64,000 bases of DNA from Apricaphanius iberus (taxonomy: Eukaryota; Chordata; Actinopteri; Cyprinodontiformes; Aphaniidae), in assembly GCA_028564705.1 (NCBI GenBank), contig JAPXFQ010002811.1:558001-622000 (forward strand). The letters run 5' to 3'. The first letter of the stretch is position 1. Each line of letters opens with the position of its first letter. The notes beneath the pieces were generated by a model. That model worked only from the letters and a program-made list of their open reading frames with translations. It did not search any database and had not been told where the DNA came from. Made by a program: the position numbers and the translations under genes. Positions 24,380-35,706 of this stretch are shown here, one piece after another.

Positions 24380-24412
24380 AAAAAAAAAAAAAAAAAAAAC
24401 ATAGGTGGGGCA
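24380..24412 (+). repeat. L1 poly-A tail and 3' target-site duplication
   Basis: About 18-20 A residues (24380-24399) run into ACATAGGTGGGGCA, the 3' copy of the duplication seen at 15632-15647. The leading A residues are shared between tail and duplication. Confidence 0.93.
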
Positions 24413-25409
24413 ATAACAAAACGGATTCATGAGGTACAGACCTTAAAAAAATTTCAGTTGATACAAATTAATTTCACCACCGATAGTTTTTGCCATCAGG
24501 AGTCTCTGCTTAATTCTCCCAGCACGCAGCCGTTATACTTCTACTGCAGAGCAGACATAAAAAATGTGGCAAATAATATAATTTGCTGATATTAACTTCT
24601 GTTGAAATCAGCTCAGGGGAAACTAAAAAAGATAACTCCGCCATGGACAAAGGTGACAGGCAGTAAATGCGGTCGGGACAGGGGTTAATGTTCCTGTTGG
24701 AAATTAAGGGAAAAATGGTTTGATATTAAACTCAATACAATAAAAACGTCTCTCAGCACACCACTGGATCAGATCTAATACAGAGGGTGCTCCGATCATC
24801 ATATTTGACTCTTTTGTGGCCATGCATAATTGGAGACATAGCTTGGGCTGCAATCAGTACGCAAGGAAAAAAGGAAAATCTGCTTCACTGATGAGCAGGA
24901 CAATTTAGTTGTCATGGTGCAGTTTACAAACATTTTAATTAAAGGTGTGACAAAATCCCATTAAGATGAAGCGCTTGGTGTAATAAATAAACAAATAAAT
25001 GGGGGGGGGGGGGGGGTCTGAGGCCGCAGAGCGCAGATTGCGAGGGACAGGATCACCATGCATGATCACCCGGAACATTAAATTATTTATTTCTTGGCAA
25101 ATTTCAACACATCATGTTGCTAATCCGTGCATAGACACACGCCAACAGACGGACGCCAACATGAGGTCCTTGGTGGAGGCGATAAACTGCTGAGAGACAA
25201 AATCTGTCCACGTAAAACTGTTTCAGTGTTGAAGTCCCTCCGTAACAACAGTAGATGCTGTGCGTACGAACAATTAGAACTGTACTTATATTTTGGAACT
25301 TTTCTACGCACAAGTACAAATTGATAAATACCACATAATGCATAGAATTGTTCCTACACATGACATATGCACGGATCTGTGCGTAAGTACGCTTGATAAA
25401 TGAGGGCCC
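24413..25409. mobile_element. GGGCCC-ended DNA transposon, right part
   Basis: It continues the element that starts at 15307 and ends with the right TIR TTGATAAATGAGGGCCC (25393-25409). Subterminal tracts are rich in GTACGNA-type sequence (GTGCGTACGAACAATTAG, CTACGCACAAGTAC). A run of 16 G lies at 25001-25016. No intact coding frame is present; the Myb-like remnant in the left part may continue here in decayed form. Confidence 0.7.
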
Positions 25410-26030
25410 TGCTATCTAACACTTGTATGGAGAAACCTTATACACTAGCATGCTCACTGACACACATAAGTGTGGGAACTCTGGTGTTTACAGATATGTT
25501 CTTGAAATAAGGTTATCAATAGATTTTGAATAATCGGTTCCATGAGTGTTTTATTGACATTGTTTTGGTATTTATATGGCCATATTTTTGTGTTGTGGTT
25601 GTGTCGTTCTTAGTTCACATTGGTTGTTAATTTTGTCAATACTCCTTTTTTGGTTGTTGTTTTGTTTTTTGTTGTTTATTTAATGTCCCCCACTCAGCCG
25701 TCCTGCAGCTATGGAGGCAGACTGGGATGTTTTCCTGTGTTCTCCTTGTTCACTTTCCTCTCGTATCATCAACTCAGACTCTCTTTTGTTCCCTATCTCT
25801 CTTCTTCATCTTCTTTCTTCCTTCCCCGTTATCTTTCTCTGTCCACATCAGTAAATAAAACCCACAGGAATCTCTAATGATGATTTTTCACACATATATA
25901 TCAAGTGGAGTACTACAGCAATAGCTGTAATGCTCAACTTGAAAAAGTAAATATTTTGGGCTTTTACTTGGTACTCAGACATCAATTCTGAGCGACACAC
26001 TGCCAGACAGGACATGATACATTTTTTTAT
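25410..26030 (+). mobile_element. Old L1 3' UTR, part 3, with 3' end
   Basis: It aligns with 23786-24380 of the young L1: CTATC...CACTTG.ATGG.GAAACCTTAT, GGACTGGGATGTTTTC, ATATCAAGTGG, GTACTTGGTACTCAGACA-like tracts and CAGACAGGACA. Near the 3' end the two copies are roughly 80-85% identical by eye, so this copy is clearly older. It ends in an A/T-rich tail near 26030-26050. Confidence 0.8.
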
Positions 26031-26059
26031 TTTATTTAAAAAAATAAAAAATTGGTCCA

Positions 26060-28400
26060 CGGTCCTTGAGTTTGACACATGTATGATAGTGTGTATGTGA
26101 CTGTTACTTGAGATGTTTTTCTAAAATTAAAAGCATGTCTGGTTATGTGAAAATATGATACTTTTGTTTCTGATAAATAGTTTTTATTTTTTTGTGACTA
26201 AATTTTAACTTAAACGAGCAGTAACAACAACCCACCCTCTCCAAAATGTATTTCCTTATAAATGCAAAAAAATATTGCATTACTAAATTAAAAGAATCCT
26301 TTAATAATCTTTATGTATTCAGGTGAGTCCAATTGCATCACAAGGTCTCATTTGCAAGATAGACCTGCTTAAGCCATCATACAATATAATATGGAATGAA
26401 ATAAAAGCCAAATAAGTTGCTATTTGGTGTAATGCATATTATAAAATGTACAACAATATTCCTAACAGAGCACTTTGTATTTCAAAAACAGGTCCTCATA
26501 TGTGCTGTTACTTCTTGGCTGCTGATTTTTCCACTTGCTTTACCTGTTTATTCATGGTCAGACGTTTTCATCCTTGTCCAGTGCTGAAAAATTTGCTCAA
26601 TATGGTCCAGTCCTGTTGAGAACTGAACAGGTGGTACGTGACAGCAGGTATGAGCCGACTTCAAAGAATGCAGGGACAAGAACCAGGAGAGAGTGACGGG
26701 GAGAAGTGGGAGAAAAGACAAATGTGAAGACAAGTAAAGGAAAAGGATAAACAGGAGAAAAACAATGGTATATATATTATAACATTAGATCCTTTAACTT
26801 GTAAATCTGAGTGGGCGATTTAAGTGTGTGCCGGTGAATGAGTTTGATGGTATTAGGTGGGCAGGGTTGAAGTTTACTTTCTGGGCCAGCAGCTTGAGAG
26901 ATTAACTCTTGTGATTACCAATTGTTCCCAAAGATGAAAGAAATCCTTCAAAACAACCAATAATCTAACATTTGTTTAGTGCTCCTCTTGTCACATCCTT
27001 CCCTTGTCATACTGCTTTTATATACTTTGTAGGTGTGAGCATCTGGGTGTCTTTAATCAAAAGTTGCCCTATACTTTTCTTGGACATGTGCCTACTCCTT
27101 CTTAAGCAATGAATGCACCCCTAAACTCTTACAGTTTAGACCATATCTTCATCTTTTGTCTTTCCCACACACATTCACTGTTTCACAGCTATAGGAGGCT
27201 CTGTGCAGATGATGCGGGTGAATATGTACATTGTTTAACGAGCCCTGGGAAAAGAGAGAAAGGCAAGCTAAGGGAGGCAGGGGACAATGAGAGAGAGAAG
27301 AGGAGGGTAGAGGATGGCTGGCTTGTGGAAAATATGAGGACAAGTGGGGGCTATGTAGGGTGTGGAGCATCATAGAGAAAAGTGGATGATAAAGAGAGGA
27401 AAGGTTTGCAAAGAGGAGTTGATGCAGGATGTAAATCAGTTGCATGCAGGGAAGAGGAACAGGAGGAGTAGGACAAAAAGAGTGGGGAGGAGAGTGGAGG
27501 ACGTCCGGTCACAGAAGGGATGAGGGGGAGGAAGTCATGAGGGAAGGGATAGAGGAGAAACATAGGGGGGATGTATGTGATGTGTAGCCTGAGGATATGA
27601 AGAAGGGATGAAAAAAGGGCAACTGAGCGAGGCAGAAGGATAAACCTTTAAAACAAGGTGTGAAAGGAATGAGACTGAGGTGAAGGGTACTGGAACCCTC
27701 CGCTCTCTTACCTCCTCCACTTTTGCTCCTTTTCCTCACAGCTCATCTCCTGCTCTGCTGTTTGGATGCTGGAAAGGAAAATCTCCAAAGTCAGCTCTTC
27801 TCCAGGGTTTTGCTGTTCTTTTCCTTTTTGCATTATGTGATGTTATTCATGCTCACCAAATGCAAAATGTTGCTAACCTTATTCTTCCTAATTAAACACA
27901 CTCTACCCTCGCTAGTTGCATGTTTCATGCAAGCTTAACACTATGGCCATGATCAAAGCATTTTTATATAGAGTTTTTGCTTTGCTTTTCATAAATGCTT
28001 TAGGGATATTTCTGAAACAGTTGCTATTTTTTCACCCTTTTCAGCTTGATTCAGAAAAAGACTGACACCCAGAGTTGTGGAGGAAGAGCTTTTTATTACA
28101 ATGGATCCAATTATGTTGTGTATTAGAATGAAGCTTTTAAAATGAATGTTGAGGGGGGAAAAAATGCAGATTTGCTGCAGCATTGAAGTCAAACAGCTGT
28201 GTGGGTGAACAGCCACATAAGTATCTTTGTTCTGCTGCTATCTACTTTATTCCTGGCAGTGTTGCTGTATGGTTGAGTGTTAGAGCAATTTCTAAAGAGA
28301 CAGCAGAAGATTCAGAAAAGTTTTTTTTTTTATGGCTAATCACATGTGGCTGGCTAGATTTTTAAACTAACAGGGTTTGGCATATAGAATCTTCAGAATT
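26060..28400. other. No recognised gene; purine-rich tract
   Basis: The stretch 27240-27690 is strongly A+G-rich on the plus strand (repeated GAGGA and GGGAGG-like words), giving Ser/Pro/Leu-rich shadow frames on the minus strand. The rest is unremarkable AT-rich DNA. Confidence 0.45.
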
Positions 28401-28404
28401 GATT

Positions 28405-28889
28405 TGGTGTATCTGTCGATATCCGATACCGATCCGATACCATTTGTGACAGTGTGGAGATCCTGTCACTATGGCTCCGATAGATAATGTGCCCTGGCTG
28501 CTTGGCCGCAGGGATATTCCTTTGGATGACTGGTTAGCGAACATGACCTTCACCTGGGAGTCGTGGGATTGAATCCCGCCTGGGTGCACCTTGCCACATA
28601 TTGTTGAATTGATAAACTGTATAACTTCTGGTGCCTTTCTTCAAAAGACTAAAGGCACCAGACTTTACAAACTAAACATAACTGAGACAAAATAACAGAT
28701 GTAAAATATAAAATTACCACAAAAATAAAACTTAAAGTGAAAAATGTATCTTTTTTGGTTGTTGCAGATTTTCCCCATTTTGAGTAGTGGTTGATGGGAT
28801 CGGTTACGTTTAACCGATACCGATACCAGTACATTAGGCAGTGTCGGGGCCGATAACCGATACCAATATCGGTATCGGTGCATCCCTAG
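28405..28889. repeat. CGATACC-type interspersed repeat (hAT-like, non-autonomous)
   Basis: The left end carries CGATATCCGATACCGATCC and the right end CGATACCAATATCGGTATCGG, then TGCATCCCTAG. On the minus strand the right end reads CTAGGGATGCACCGATACCG, a terminus very common in fish. The termini are degenerate and the duplication is not clear. Confidence 0.55.
28525..28580 (+). repeat. tRNA-like SINE head fragment
   Basis: ACTGGTTAGCGAACATGACC followed by CACCTGGGAGTCGTGGGATT and GAATCCCGCC resembles a tRNA anticodon arm, variable loop and T-arm with a B-box. It lies inside the CGATACC repeat. It is too decayed to be a tRNA gene. Confidence 0.4.
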
Positions 28890-29280
28890 TGACAATGCAT
28901 TCCTAACTACTTTAAATGTAAGGAACCAAAAAAAAAATACTTTAATATCCAATATTTTGTTTAACCTAGAGTATATTCCAGCTGTGAGGCAGCAATTTCA
29001 CACAGGTACCGCAGTCCAGGGAACAGCAAACATGGCAAATCTTAATACTATGAACTTCTACCTCAGTGACAGATAACATCTGTGGTTATTCATTGATCTC
29101 TATACACAGCAATGTTAGCGAGGCTTGTTGTGCTTGAACAGTAATCAAGGGCCATTATGGTCATCCTCCCAATCTATAAAATATAAAGTTGCAGCTACCT
29201 TAAAAAGAGTCATGGTTGAATGCAGTGTTAAGAACCACACAAAATGTCCTGATTTATTTTTGCTATACTCACAAGACTAA

Positions 29281-30233
29281 TGAGCGGATTTATCAAGCTT
29301 TTCCTGATAATGACCGCAAAATTGCATGTGGCGCTAAAAATTTGTGCGAGTGGATAGTCCTTAATTTGCGGGTGATTTACTGAGATTGTGTGAGCAATTC
29401 TCAACAGGTGCAAGCAGCACTATTCAAAAGAGGAGTTTGCAGGTGCTAATGCAAGCTGCACCACCGCTAGAGAGAGGAGGAATAATGTGCAGGGCTCTAT
29501 AATGCGTATTTGGCACTAAAATTATGCTAAAATTATATTAATTTTTTGTTTGTTTGTCAGTAATAAATGTAAATCATGCGGTGTACATGCGCTGCTCTCT
29601 GCTGAATACACACATCGTGTTGCAGGGTTAGACTGATTAAAATTGCAGCATGTCTCAATTTTGTTTTTAAAATGTCATATATAATGCTAATTATCATTGT
29701 GGTATTGTATATGATTACTACATTTTATTAACTGGACTCCAGGAAGGTTAACCACTACTTGAGAAACTAATGAGGGTCCACTAAGATCATGTGCGCTCAG
29801 CCCATCTCCACCAGGTGGAGACGGGATGAGTTATGGTGCATCTTTGGGGGAAAAACAAGTAAATATTTTAATAACTCTCAGGTTTATGGCCATTAGAGTG
29901 TTAATTACTCTTAATTTATATTGTGTGTGAATGACATGCTTTTCAGAAGTGCTAAAGATAGACGCTAAAATAGCCGGCGCAAAAACTTTTATACTTAGTA
30001 AATCACACTGTGCCTGGAACGCATACTTCTTTGCTTATTGTCCTCCAAATATTTTGCTTCTTCTTACAGAAATGCTCAGATTGCATATTCATCAAGGGTA
30101 AAGGTGCTAAATGGATTGCATGAGTCTTGCTGTGGGTTTAACAAGCACAATGCGCTCTGCGTTGTGTTGATAGATCAGCCAGAGCCTGTTTTTGCGATGC
30201 TGTGCAAGTGCAAACCATTGATAAATCAGGCCC
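29281..30233. mobile_element. PIF/Harbinger-like non-autonomous element (953 bp)
   Basis: The left end TGAGCGGATTTATCAAG and the right end (reverse complement) GGGCCTGATTTATCAATGG are related TIRs. Flanking triplets are TAA (29278-29280) and TAC (30234-30236), a TWA-type site with one change. Subterminal sequence is rich in GCGNAAAA and TTGCGCAAG-like words. No coding frame is present. Confidence 0.55.
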
Positions 30234-30239
30234 TACGAG

Positions 30240-33190
30240 CTCTGTGCTGTCACTGATGGTTCCTGTTTCAAGTTGTTCTGAATTTAGGGAAGAGAAATTT
30301 TAGTTCTGCTTGGAAAAAGGCAAGCATGATACGGAAGAGTATATGAGGGTGAGCCCAGATAGGAGAGTCCAAATGATTCCAGAGGTAGTACTGGAATGGC
30401 TCCAGAGGTAGAACTGGAAGATGACACAGAGTGGAGCAGAGCGAAAGTGAGCTATAGGGACCATTAAAGCAGTTGAGGATCCAGAGAAGATTACTCAAAG
30501 GAGGATTATGAGGCAGCGTGGTATGAAAACCCCTTTTATCTACAGGAGTCTAATCAGTAGAATGCCATGGGTCTAAGTGCTGTGGGTTTTTTTAGAACAT
30601 GCCCACTGAAGGAAACATGCCGCTCAACCACATAAAATACACAGACACACGTTACTGAAATATGTTCTTAATTTTGTCTGTCTTAGGGCCCTTTTTTAAA
30701 TGCTTCTCACTCTATCCTGGCCCTGCTAACATATTTAAGCTTAAAATTCGGAGAATTACATTTTAAAATTGTGGAAACATTTTGTTAGGGTCTGAAAATA
30801 TGCTTTTTTTTAAATCATCTAATTTAAAAGACATTAACTTAAATTCAATTTTTTTTTTATTCAACTATATTATCAAGTTCTGCTGTAGCAACAAATTTGA
30901 TTAAAATCTTAGAAAACATTCGCATGACTTTTGGTTTTGATATGCCACCCCACGATTATTAGCAGCCTTAATTTAGCCACCTTTAGGTCACTTCCTAAAG
31001 GTGGCCCCATTCAGTGATGTTTATTAAATCTATCATGAACAGCTCACGAAGCTGACAAAGACCATTGCTTGTCTGAGTTTATAAAGTCCAATCTCCATTC
31101 ACTCAGAAGTGGCAACAGTGTCTCATATACTCCCACTTACTCAGCTCTGCTTTGCCTATGTGCACAAAATCTATACTACTGTTCATTTAGGTCATGAAAA
31201 TAAACTGCCACTCAAGCCTTCAGCTTTTCTGTCTGCACGTGTGCGGTTTTCTTTGTGATAAACTGCTGTTGTCCGTGCACATTTTTGAGTTTCTACATCC
31301 AAATATATAAATTTATTTTTGTGTATTTGTGTGTGCACACACTTCTCAATTCTCAATGTGTGCAGCTGTCAATTTTTCTTTGCCCAGCACCATTCAAGAA
31401 GATAGACAGCCCATTGAGGCGTATGCTGGAGAGAAAAATAACAACTCTAACTGACAAACACACTTTAGTCTGAGTGCAAACATAAAGCCTGAGAAAGACG
31501 AGACATAAGTTCGCATTTAAATTCAAGGTGTATTTTGCTTCTTTTATTTAGTGCACATTTTCTTTGAGAAATTGTCACTGCAGTTTGTTTTATAGCTGTT
31601 AACTGAGTATTGATCAGCGTTGAATTAAATGGGACACAGACTCTCCCCTAGGGGCAGACTGTTGTTGAATTAGCATGAATGAGTCTGGACCCCAGTCAAC
31701 TGCAGAACACTGCACTTAATGTCTATAAATATTTTCCTTTCAGGTTATTATGGTTACTGAGCGGATCAAGCTGCACAGTTAAGATTGCATCAAGTCACAG
31801 TCTTTTCTTGGGTGTGTCTCTGTGTGTAAAAAGGGTAAATTATGTGTTTACTTAAATGACTCTTTAGTTCTTTACCTGTTAAATATGATACTTCTAGCTC
31901 TCCTGACTACAATGCATTGTTGCATTTAACACTTCATACACTCAGGATAAACAACTACACAATTTAATTTGTCATGTCTGCTATGCAGCAGAGATGTATA
32001 TGTGCAGAGCAGCTTTCTTTCTGTTCTAATTATTCTGTCATATCCATTTTCTCTGTGTAGTGAAAAAAAATCATTTTAGATTAGATGTGACTAAAGTTGT
32101 TGACACTGACATTGTTTGACTGGAATAAATCTTGATATTTAATAGCTTTATGAAGTGTTTTTAAATTGCTGCAAATAATTCTTTATGGGCTGTTTACTAA
32201 TTACTTCACTTCAACAGACAAAGTAAGATGTAATGAGAATATTGACATTTCAATTTATGGCTTATCTGAAAATCAAAGGCTCAGTTGTGTCGACCAAATA
32301 TCAAGTAATGAATTTCCTTCACAAAAATCAAAGAAAATGTAACTCAGCAGCAAAATTCATTATGGCAATAGTGAGGTAAAAAAATGTATTTTATCATTGG
32401 TATCAGCATGAAGAATATACAGTATGTGAAGGTTTAAGGTGCAGATTTGATAGCTTTCTGTGAAGGATTATGATAGTGTGGAAATATGATCTGTTTCTTA
32501 AGGTGAAGGCCATGCTCTGAACAAAAATACATTGGACCCTTTCTGTATGGGAAGCTGAATTCAAATTTGAAGGTATTTTTAGAAACATAAGTTCAAATAT
32601 CGAAGCAAAACATGATATGTCCTCCATATCATTCATTAACACAAAGTGTAAAAGCCAACACCTCTGATGATATTCAAGTATATGGTCAGGTGACTTAAAT
32701 ATTTCTGAGGGTAGAGTTGATGCAAAGTTCATATTAAAATTTTAAGGAGAATCTTTCCAATAAAGGTAACATTTAATCATAAAAGGTCATGAACCTATAT
32801 TTGAATTACAATGACAGGGCTAATTCAGTACTGACAGAGATGAGTGCATGCAGCCCAGACCTCTCCTGTTCAAAATGCATGGAAGAACTGAAAGTGAAAT
32901 ATCTTAAATCTTGTATTAAGCAAGTATGGACACAGATTACAATCGCATAACTAAAGGTTATATAATCAGTACAGGTATGTACACTGTGACATATATGTCA
33001 CAAGTGCGATGATAAAAATGGTCTGTGCGATAAACCATTTTTTATATGTAGCACTTGTGTAACAGCTTTGGAAGCTGCTGGTTTCCTTCTTTTTCTTTTT
33101 TAGCTGTAAAGGCCGGTTCACACTGTGAGCATTTTTGCTGTCTCAAAGGACTCCTTCATGCCACACTGCGAGCTTCACCGAGCTCTAGAG
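30240..33190. other. No recognised feature
   Basis: About 3 kb of AT-rich DNA without protein-like frames or clear repeats. An imperfect hairpin occurs near 33000-33058 (CACAAGTGC ... GCACTTGTG with an inner ATAAAAATGGT/ACCATTTTTTAT stem). Confidence 0.45.
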
Positions 33191-33193
33191 GTA

Positions 33194-34811
33194 CACTACC
33201 GTTCAAAAGTTTGGGGTCACATTGAAATGTCCTTATTTTTGAAGGAAAAGCACTGTACTTTTCAATGAAGATAACTTTAAACTAGTCTTAACTTTAAAGA
33301 AACACACGCTATACATTGCTAATGTGGTAAATGACTATTCTAGCTGCAAATGTCTGGTTTTTGGTGCAATATCTACATAGGTGTATAGAGGCCCATTTCC
33401 AGCAACTATCACTCCAGTGTTCTAATGGTACAATGTGTTTGCTCATTGGCTCAGAAGGCTAATTGATGATTAGAAAACCCTTGTGCAATCATGTTCACAC
33501 ATCTGAAAACAGTTTAGCTCGGTACAGAAGCTACAAAACTGACCTTCCTTTGAGCAGATTGAGTTTCTGGAGCATCACATTTGTGGGGTCAATTAAACGC
33601 TCAAAATGGCCAGAAAAAGAGAACTTTCATCTGAAACTCGACAGTCTATTCTTGTTCTTAGAAATGAAGGCTATTCCATGCGAGAAATTGCTAAGAAATT
33701 GAAGATTTCCTACAACGGTGTGTACTACTCCCTTCAGAGGACAGCACAAACAGGCTCTAACCAGAGTAGAAAAAGAAGTGGGAGGCCGCGTTGCACAACT
33801 GAGCAAGAAGATAAGTACATTAGAGTCTCTAGTTTGAGAAACAGACGCCTCACAGGTCCCCAACTGGCATCTTCATTAAATAGTACCCGCAAAACACCAG
33901 TGTCAACATCTACAGTGAAGAGGCGGCTGCGGGATTCTGGGCTTCAGGGCAGAGTGGCAAAGAAAAAGCCATATCTGAGACTGGCCAATAAAAGAAAAAG
34001 ATTAAGATGGGCAAAAGAACACAGACATTGGACAGAGGAAGACTGGAAAAAAGTGCTGTGGACGGATGAATCCAAGTTTGAGGTGTTTGGATCACAAAGA
34101 AGAACGTTTGTGAGACGCAGAACAACTGAAAAGATGCTGGAAGAATGCCTGACGCCATCTGTTAAGCATGGTGGAGGTAATGTGATGGTCTGGGGTTGCT
34201 TTGGTGCTGGTAAGGTGGGAGATTTGTACAGGGTAAAAGGGATTCTGAATAAGGAAGGCTATCACTCCATTTTGCAACGCCATGCCATACCCAGTGGACA
34301 GCGCTTGATTGGAGCCAATTTCATCCTACAACAGGACAATGACCCAAAACACACCTCGAAATTGTGCAAGAACTATTTAGAGAAGAAGCAGGCAGCTGGT
34401 ATTCTATCGGTAATGGAGTGGCCAGCGCAGTCACCAGATTTGAACCCCGTTGAGCTGTTGTGGGAGCAGCTTGACCGTATGGTACGCAAGAAGTGCCCAT
34501 CCAACCAATCCAAATTGTGGGAGCTGCTTCTAGAAGCGTGGGGTGCAATTTCTCCAGATTAGCTCAACAAATTAACAGCTAGAATGCCAAAGGTCTGCAA
34601 TGCTGTAATTGCTGCAAATGGAGGATTCTTTTATGAAAGCAAAGTTTGATGTAAAAACAATCTTATTTCAAATAAAAATCATTATTTCTAACCTTGTCAA
34701 TGTCTTGACTCTATTTTTTATTCATTTCACAACGTATGTTGGTGAATAAGTGTGACTTTTCATGGAAAACACAAAATTGTTTGGGTCACCCCAAACTTTT
34801 GAACGGTAGTG
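33194..34811 (+). mobile_element. Tc1-like transposon (1,618 bp), complete ends
   Basis: Both ends read CACTACCGTTCAAAAGTTTG followed by GGGTNAC, giving TIRs of about 27 bp, and are flanked by the TA duplication (33192-33193 and 34812-34813). One transposase gene lies between them. The left and right TIRs diverge inward of about 27 bp. A complete structure with near-identical ends suggests recent activity of the family. Confidence 0.95.
33606..34562 (+). CDS. Tc1-like transposase with D,D38E triad; C-terminus cut by a stop
   Basis: The enzyme excises and reinserts the transposon by cut-and-paste at TA. The ATG at 33606 gives 318 residues. A paired helix-turn-helix region spans about residues 8-115, with a GRPR AT-hook-like motif at 59-62. 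The catalytic core has D154 (LWTDESKF), D244 (LQQDNDPKHT) and E283 (NPVELLWEQ). There are 38 residues between D244 and E283, whereas classic Tc1 transposases have 34. This spacing defines the DD38E group called Intruder in the literature, from memory. The stop at 34560-34562 (TAG) is probably a mutated Tyr codon, since the same frame continues for 28 family-like residues (LNKLTARMPKVCNAV...) to TGA at 34647-34649. The core is complete; whether the shortened protein works is unknown. Confidence 0.9.
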   Translation: MARKRELSSETRQSILVLRNEGYSMREIAKKLKISYNGVYYSLQRTAQTGSNQSRKRSGRPRCTTEQEDKYIRVSSLRNRRLTGPQLASSLNSTRKTPVSTSTVKRRLRDSGLQGRVAKKKPYLRLANKRKRLRWAKEHRHWTEEDWKKVLWTDESKFEVFGSQRRTFVRRRTTEKMLEECLTPSVKHGGGNVMVWGCFGAGKVGDLYRVKGILNKEGYHSILQRHAIPSGQRLIGANFILQQDNDPKHTSKLCKNYLEKKQAAGILSVMEWPAQSPDLNPVELLWEQLDRMVRKKCPSNQSKLWELLLEAWGAISPD

Positions 34812-34957
34812 TATGTCACACTAACACGGAGCAAGGTTTCAGTGGATCTAACAGCACGGCATCTAATTCTAGCAGGATGTACCAAAAGCCAGCATCATGA
34901 ACAGACCATGGTCATAGAATTTCTGACACTGCCTGAAGACCAGTGTTGCCAATTAAG

Positions 34958-35003
34958 CGAATCTAACGACACGTCAATATAGTGACGAATCTAACGACAC
35001 GTC
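34958..35003. repeat. 18-bp direct repeat, period 28
   Basis: CGAATCTAACGACACGTC occurs at 34958-34975 and again, perfectly, at 34986-35003. Confidence 0.85.
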
Positions 35004-35119
35004 TGACCATCTATAGCTACTTTCTGAAAATATGTTGCCGATATTCGCTGCAAATCAGAGACCCGGCTTGTTCTGCATCGAGACTGTCCTTCCAGATGCT
35101 CAAAAAGTGGATGCCATGC

Positions 35120-35388
35120 GACTGTGTCGACTGTGGGCGACTGTGGCTCAGTGGTAGAGTAGTTGGCTTGCAATCGGAGGGTCATAGGTTTGATTCCAGC
35201 CTCCTCCAGTCACATGTCGATGTGCCCCTGGGCAAGGCACTTAACCCCCAAATTCTACATTGTCCTACCGAGCCATGTTGGGTGTCGGTGTATGAATGCA
35301 AGTGTGATTGGGTGAATGCGGCTTCAATGTAAAGCGCTTTGAGTGGTCAGTAAGACTAGAAAAGTGCTATATAAGTTCAGTCCATTTA
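35120..35388 (+). mobile_element. tRNA-derived teleost SINE
   Basis: The head has A-box TGGCTCAGTGGTAGAG (35144-35159) and B-box GGTTTGATTCC (35187-35197). The body contains CCCTGGGCAAGGCACTTAAC, and the tail reads GTAAAGCGCTTTGAGTGGTC and GTGCTATATAAGTTCAGTCC, a 3' end widespread in teleosts. CCATGC lies on both sides (35114-35119 and 35389-35394), a possible short target-site duplication. Confidence 0.85.
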
Positions 35389-35706
35389 CCATGCAGCATG
35401 ATCACTTTACATCAACTGACCAATCATAAACCTTTCTCAGTTAAATAAACTTTCTCAAAGTTTATTTTATTATAAATTAGTTAAAAAGTTTAAAAAAATC
35501 TTCAGTAGAAGACCTATCTTTCTTTTATAAGCCAGAAAGGAAAATCAGACAGAGGCTTGTCAGTACTGCACAGCGCACACCTCCAACACAGCAGATTCTA
35601 ATTGTCCAACTTCCTCCTAAGCATGGCAAAGTTCTGCAGAGGCCTACTAACAAGCCATCAGGTGATTCTGTTGTGTTGAACCAGGGAAAATAATTAAAAC
35701 ATGCAG

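Larger units (their letters stand above)
15648..24396 (+). mobile_element. Full-length L1-clade LINE (about 8.7 kb) with target-site duplication
   Basis: The element consists of a 5' UTR (15648-15927), ORF1 (15928-16713), a spacer with pyrimidine-rich tract (16714-17139), ORF2 (17140-20865, three lesions), a long GC-rich 3' UTR (20866-24379) and a poly-A tail (24380-24396 or beyond). It is flanked by a 16-bp duplication. AATAAA sits at 24238-24243, about 140 bp before the tail. The complete 5' end, duplication and few lesions indicate a recent insertion. An older relative is split around it (13341-15306 and 25410-26030) and another fragment lies at 2541-3449. Confidence 0.93.

Noticed and set aside
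15307..25409. A clear 3-bp TWA duplication around the GGGCCC-ended transposon
   Set aside because: Flanks read ACT and TGC; comparison with the young L1 supports at most a 1-base overlap, so the duplication length is left open.
35144..35197. tRNA gene
   Set aside because: A- and B-boxes are present but no cloverleaf with acceptor stem; the sequence continues into a SINE body and tail.
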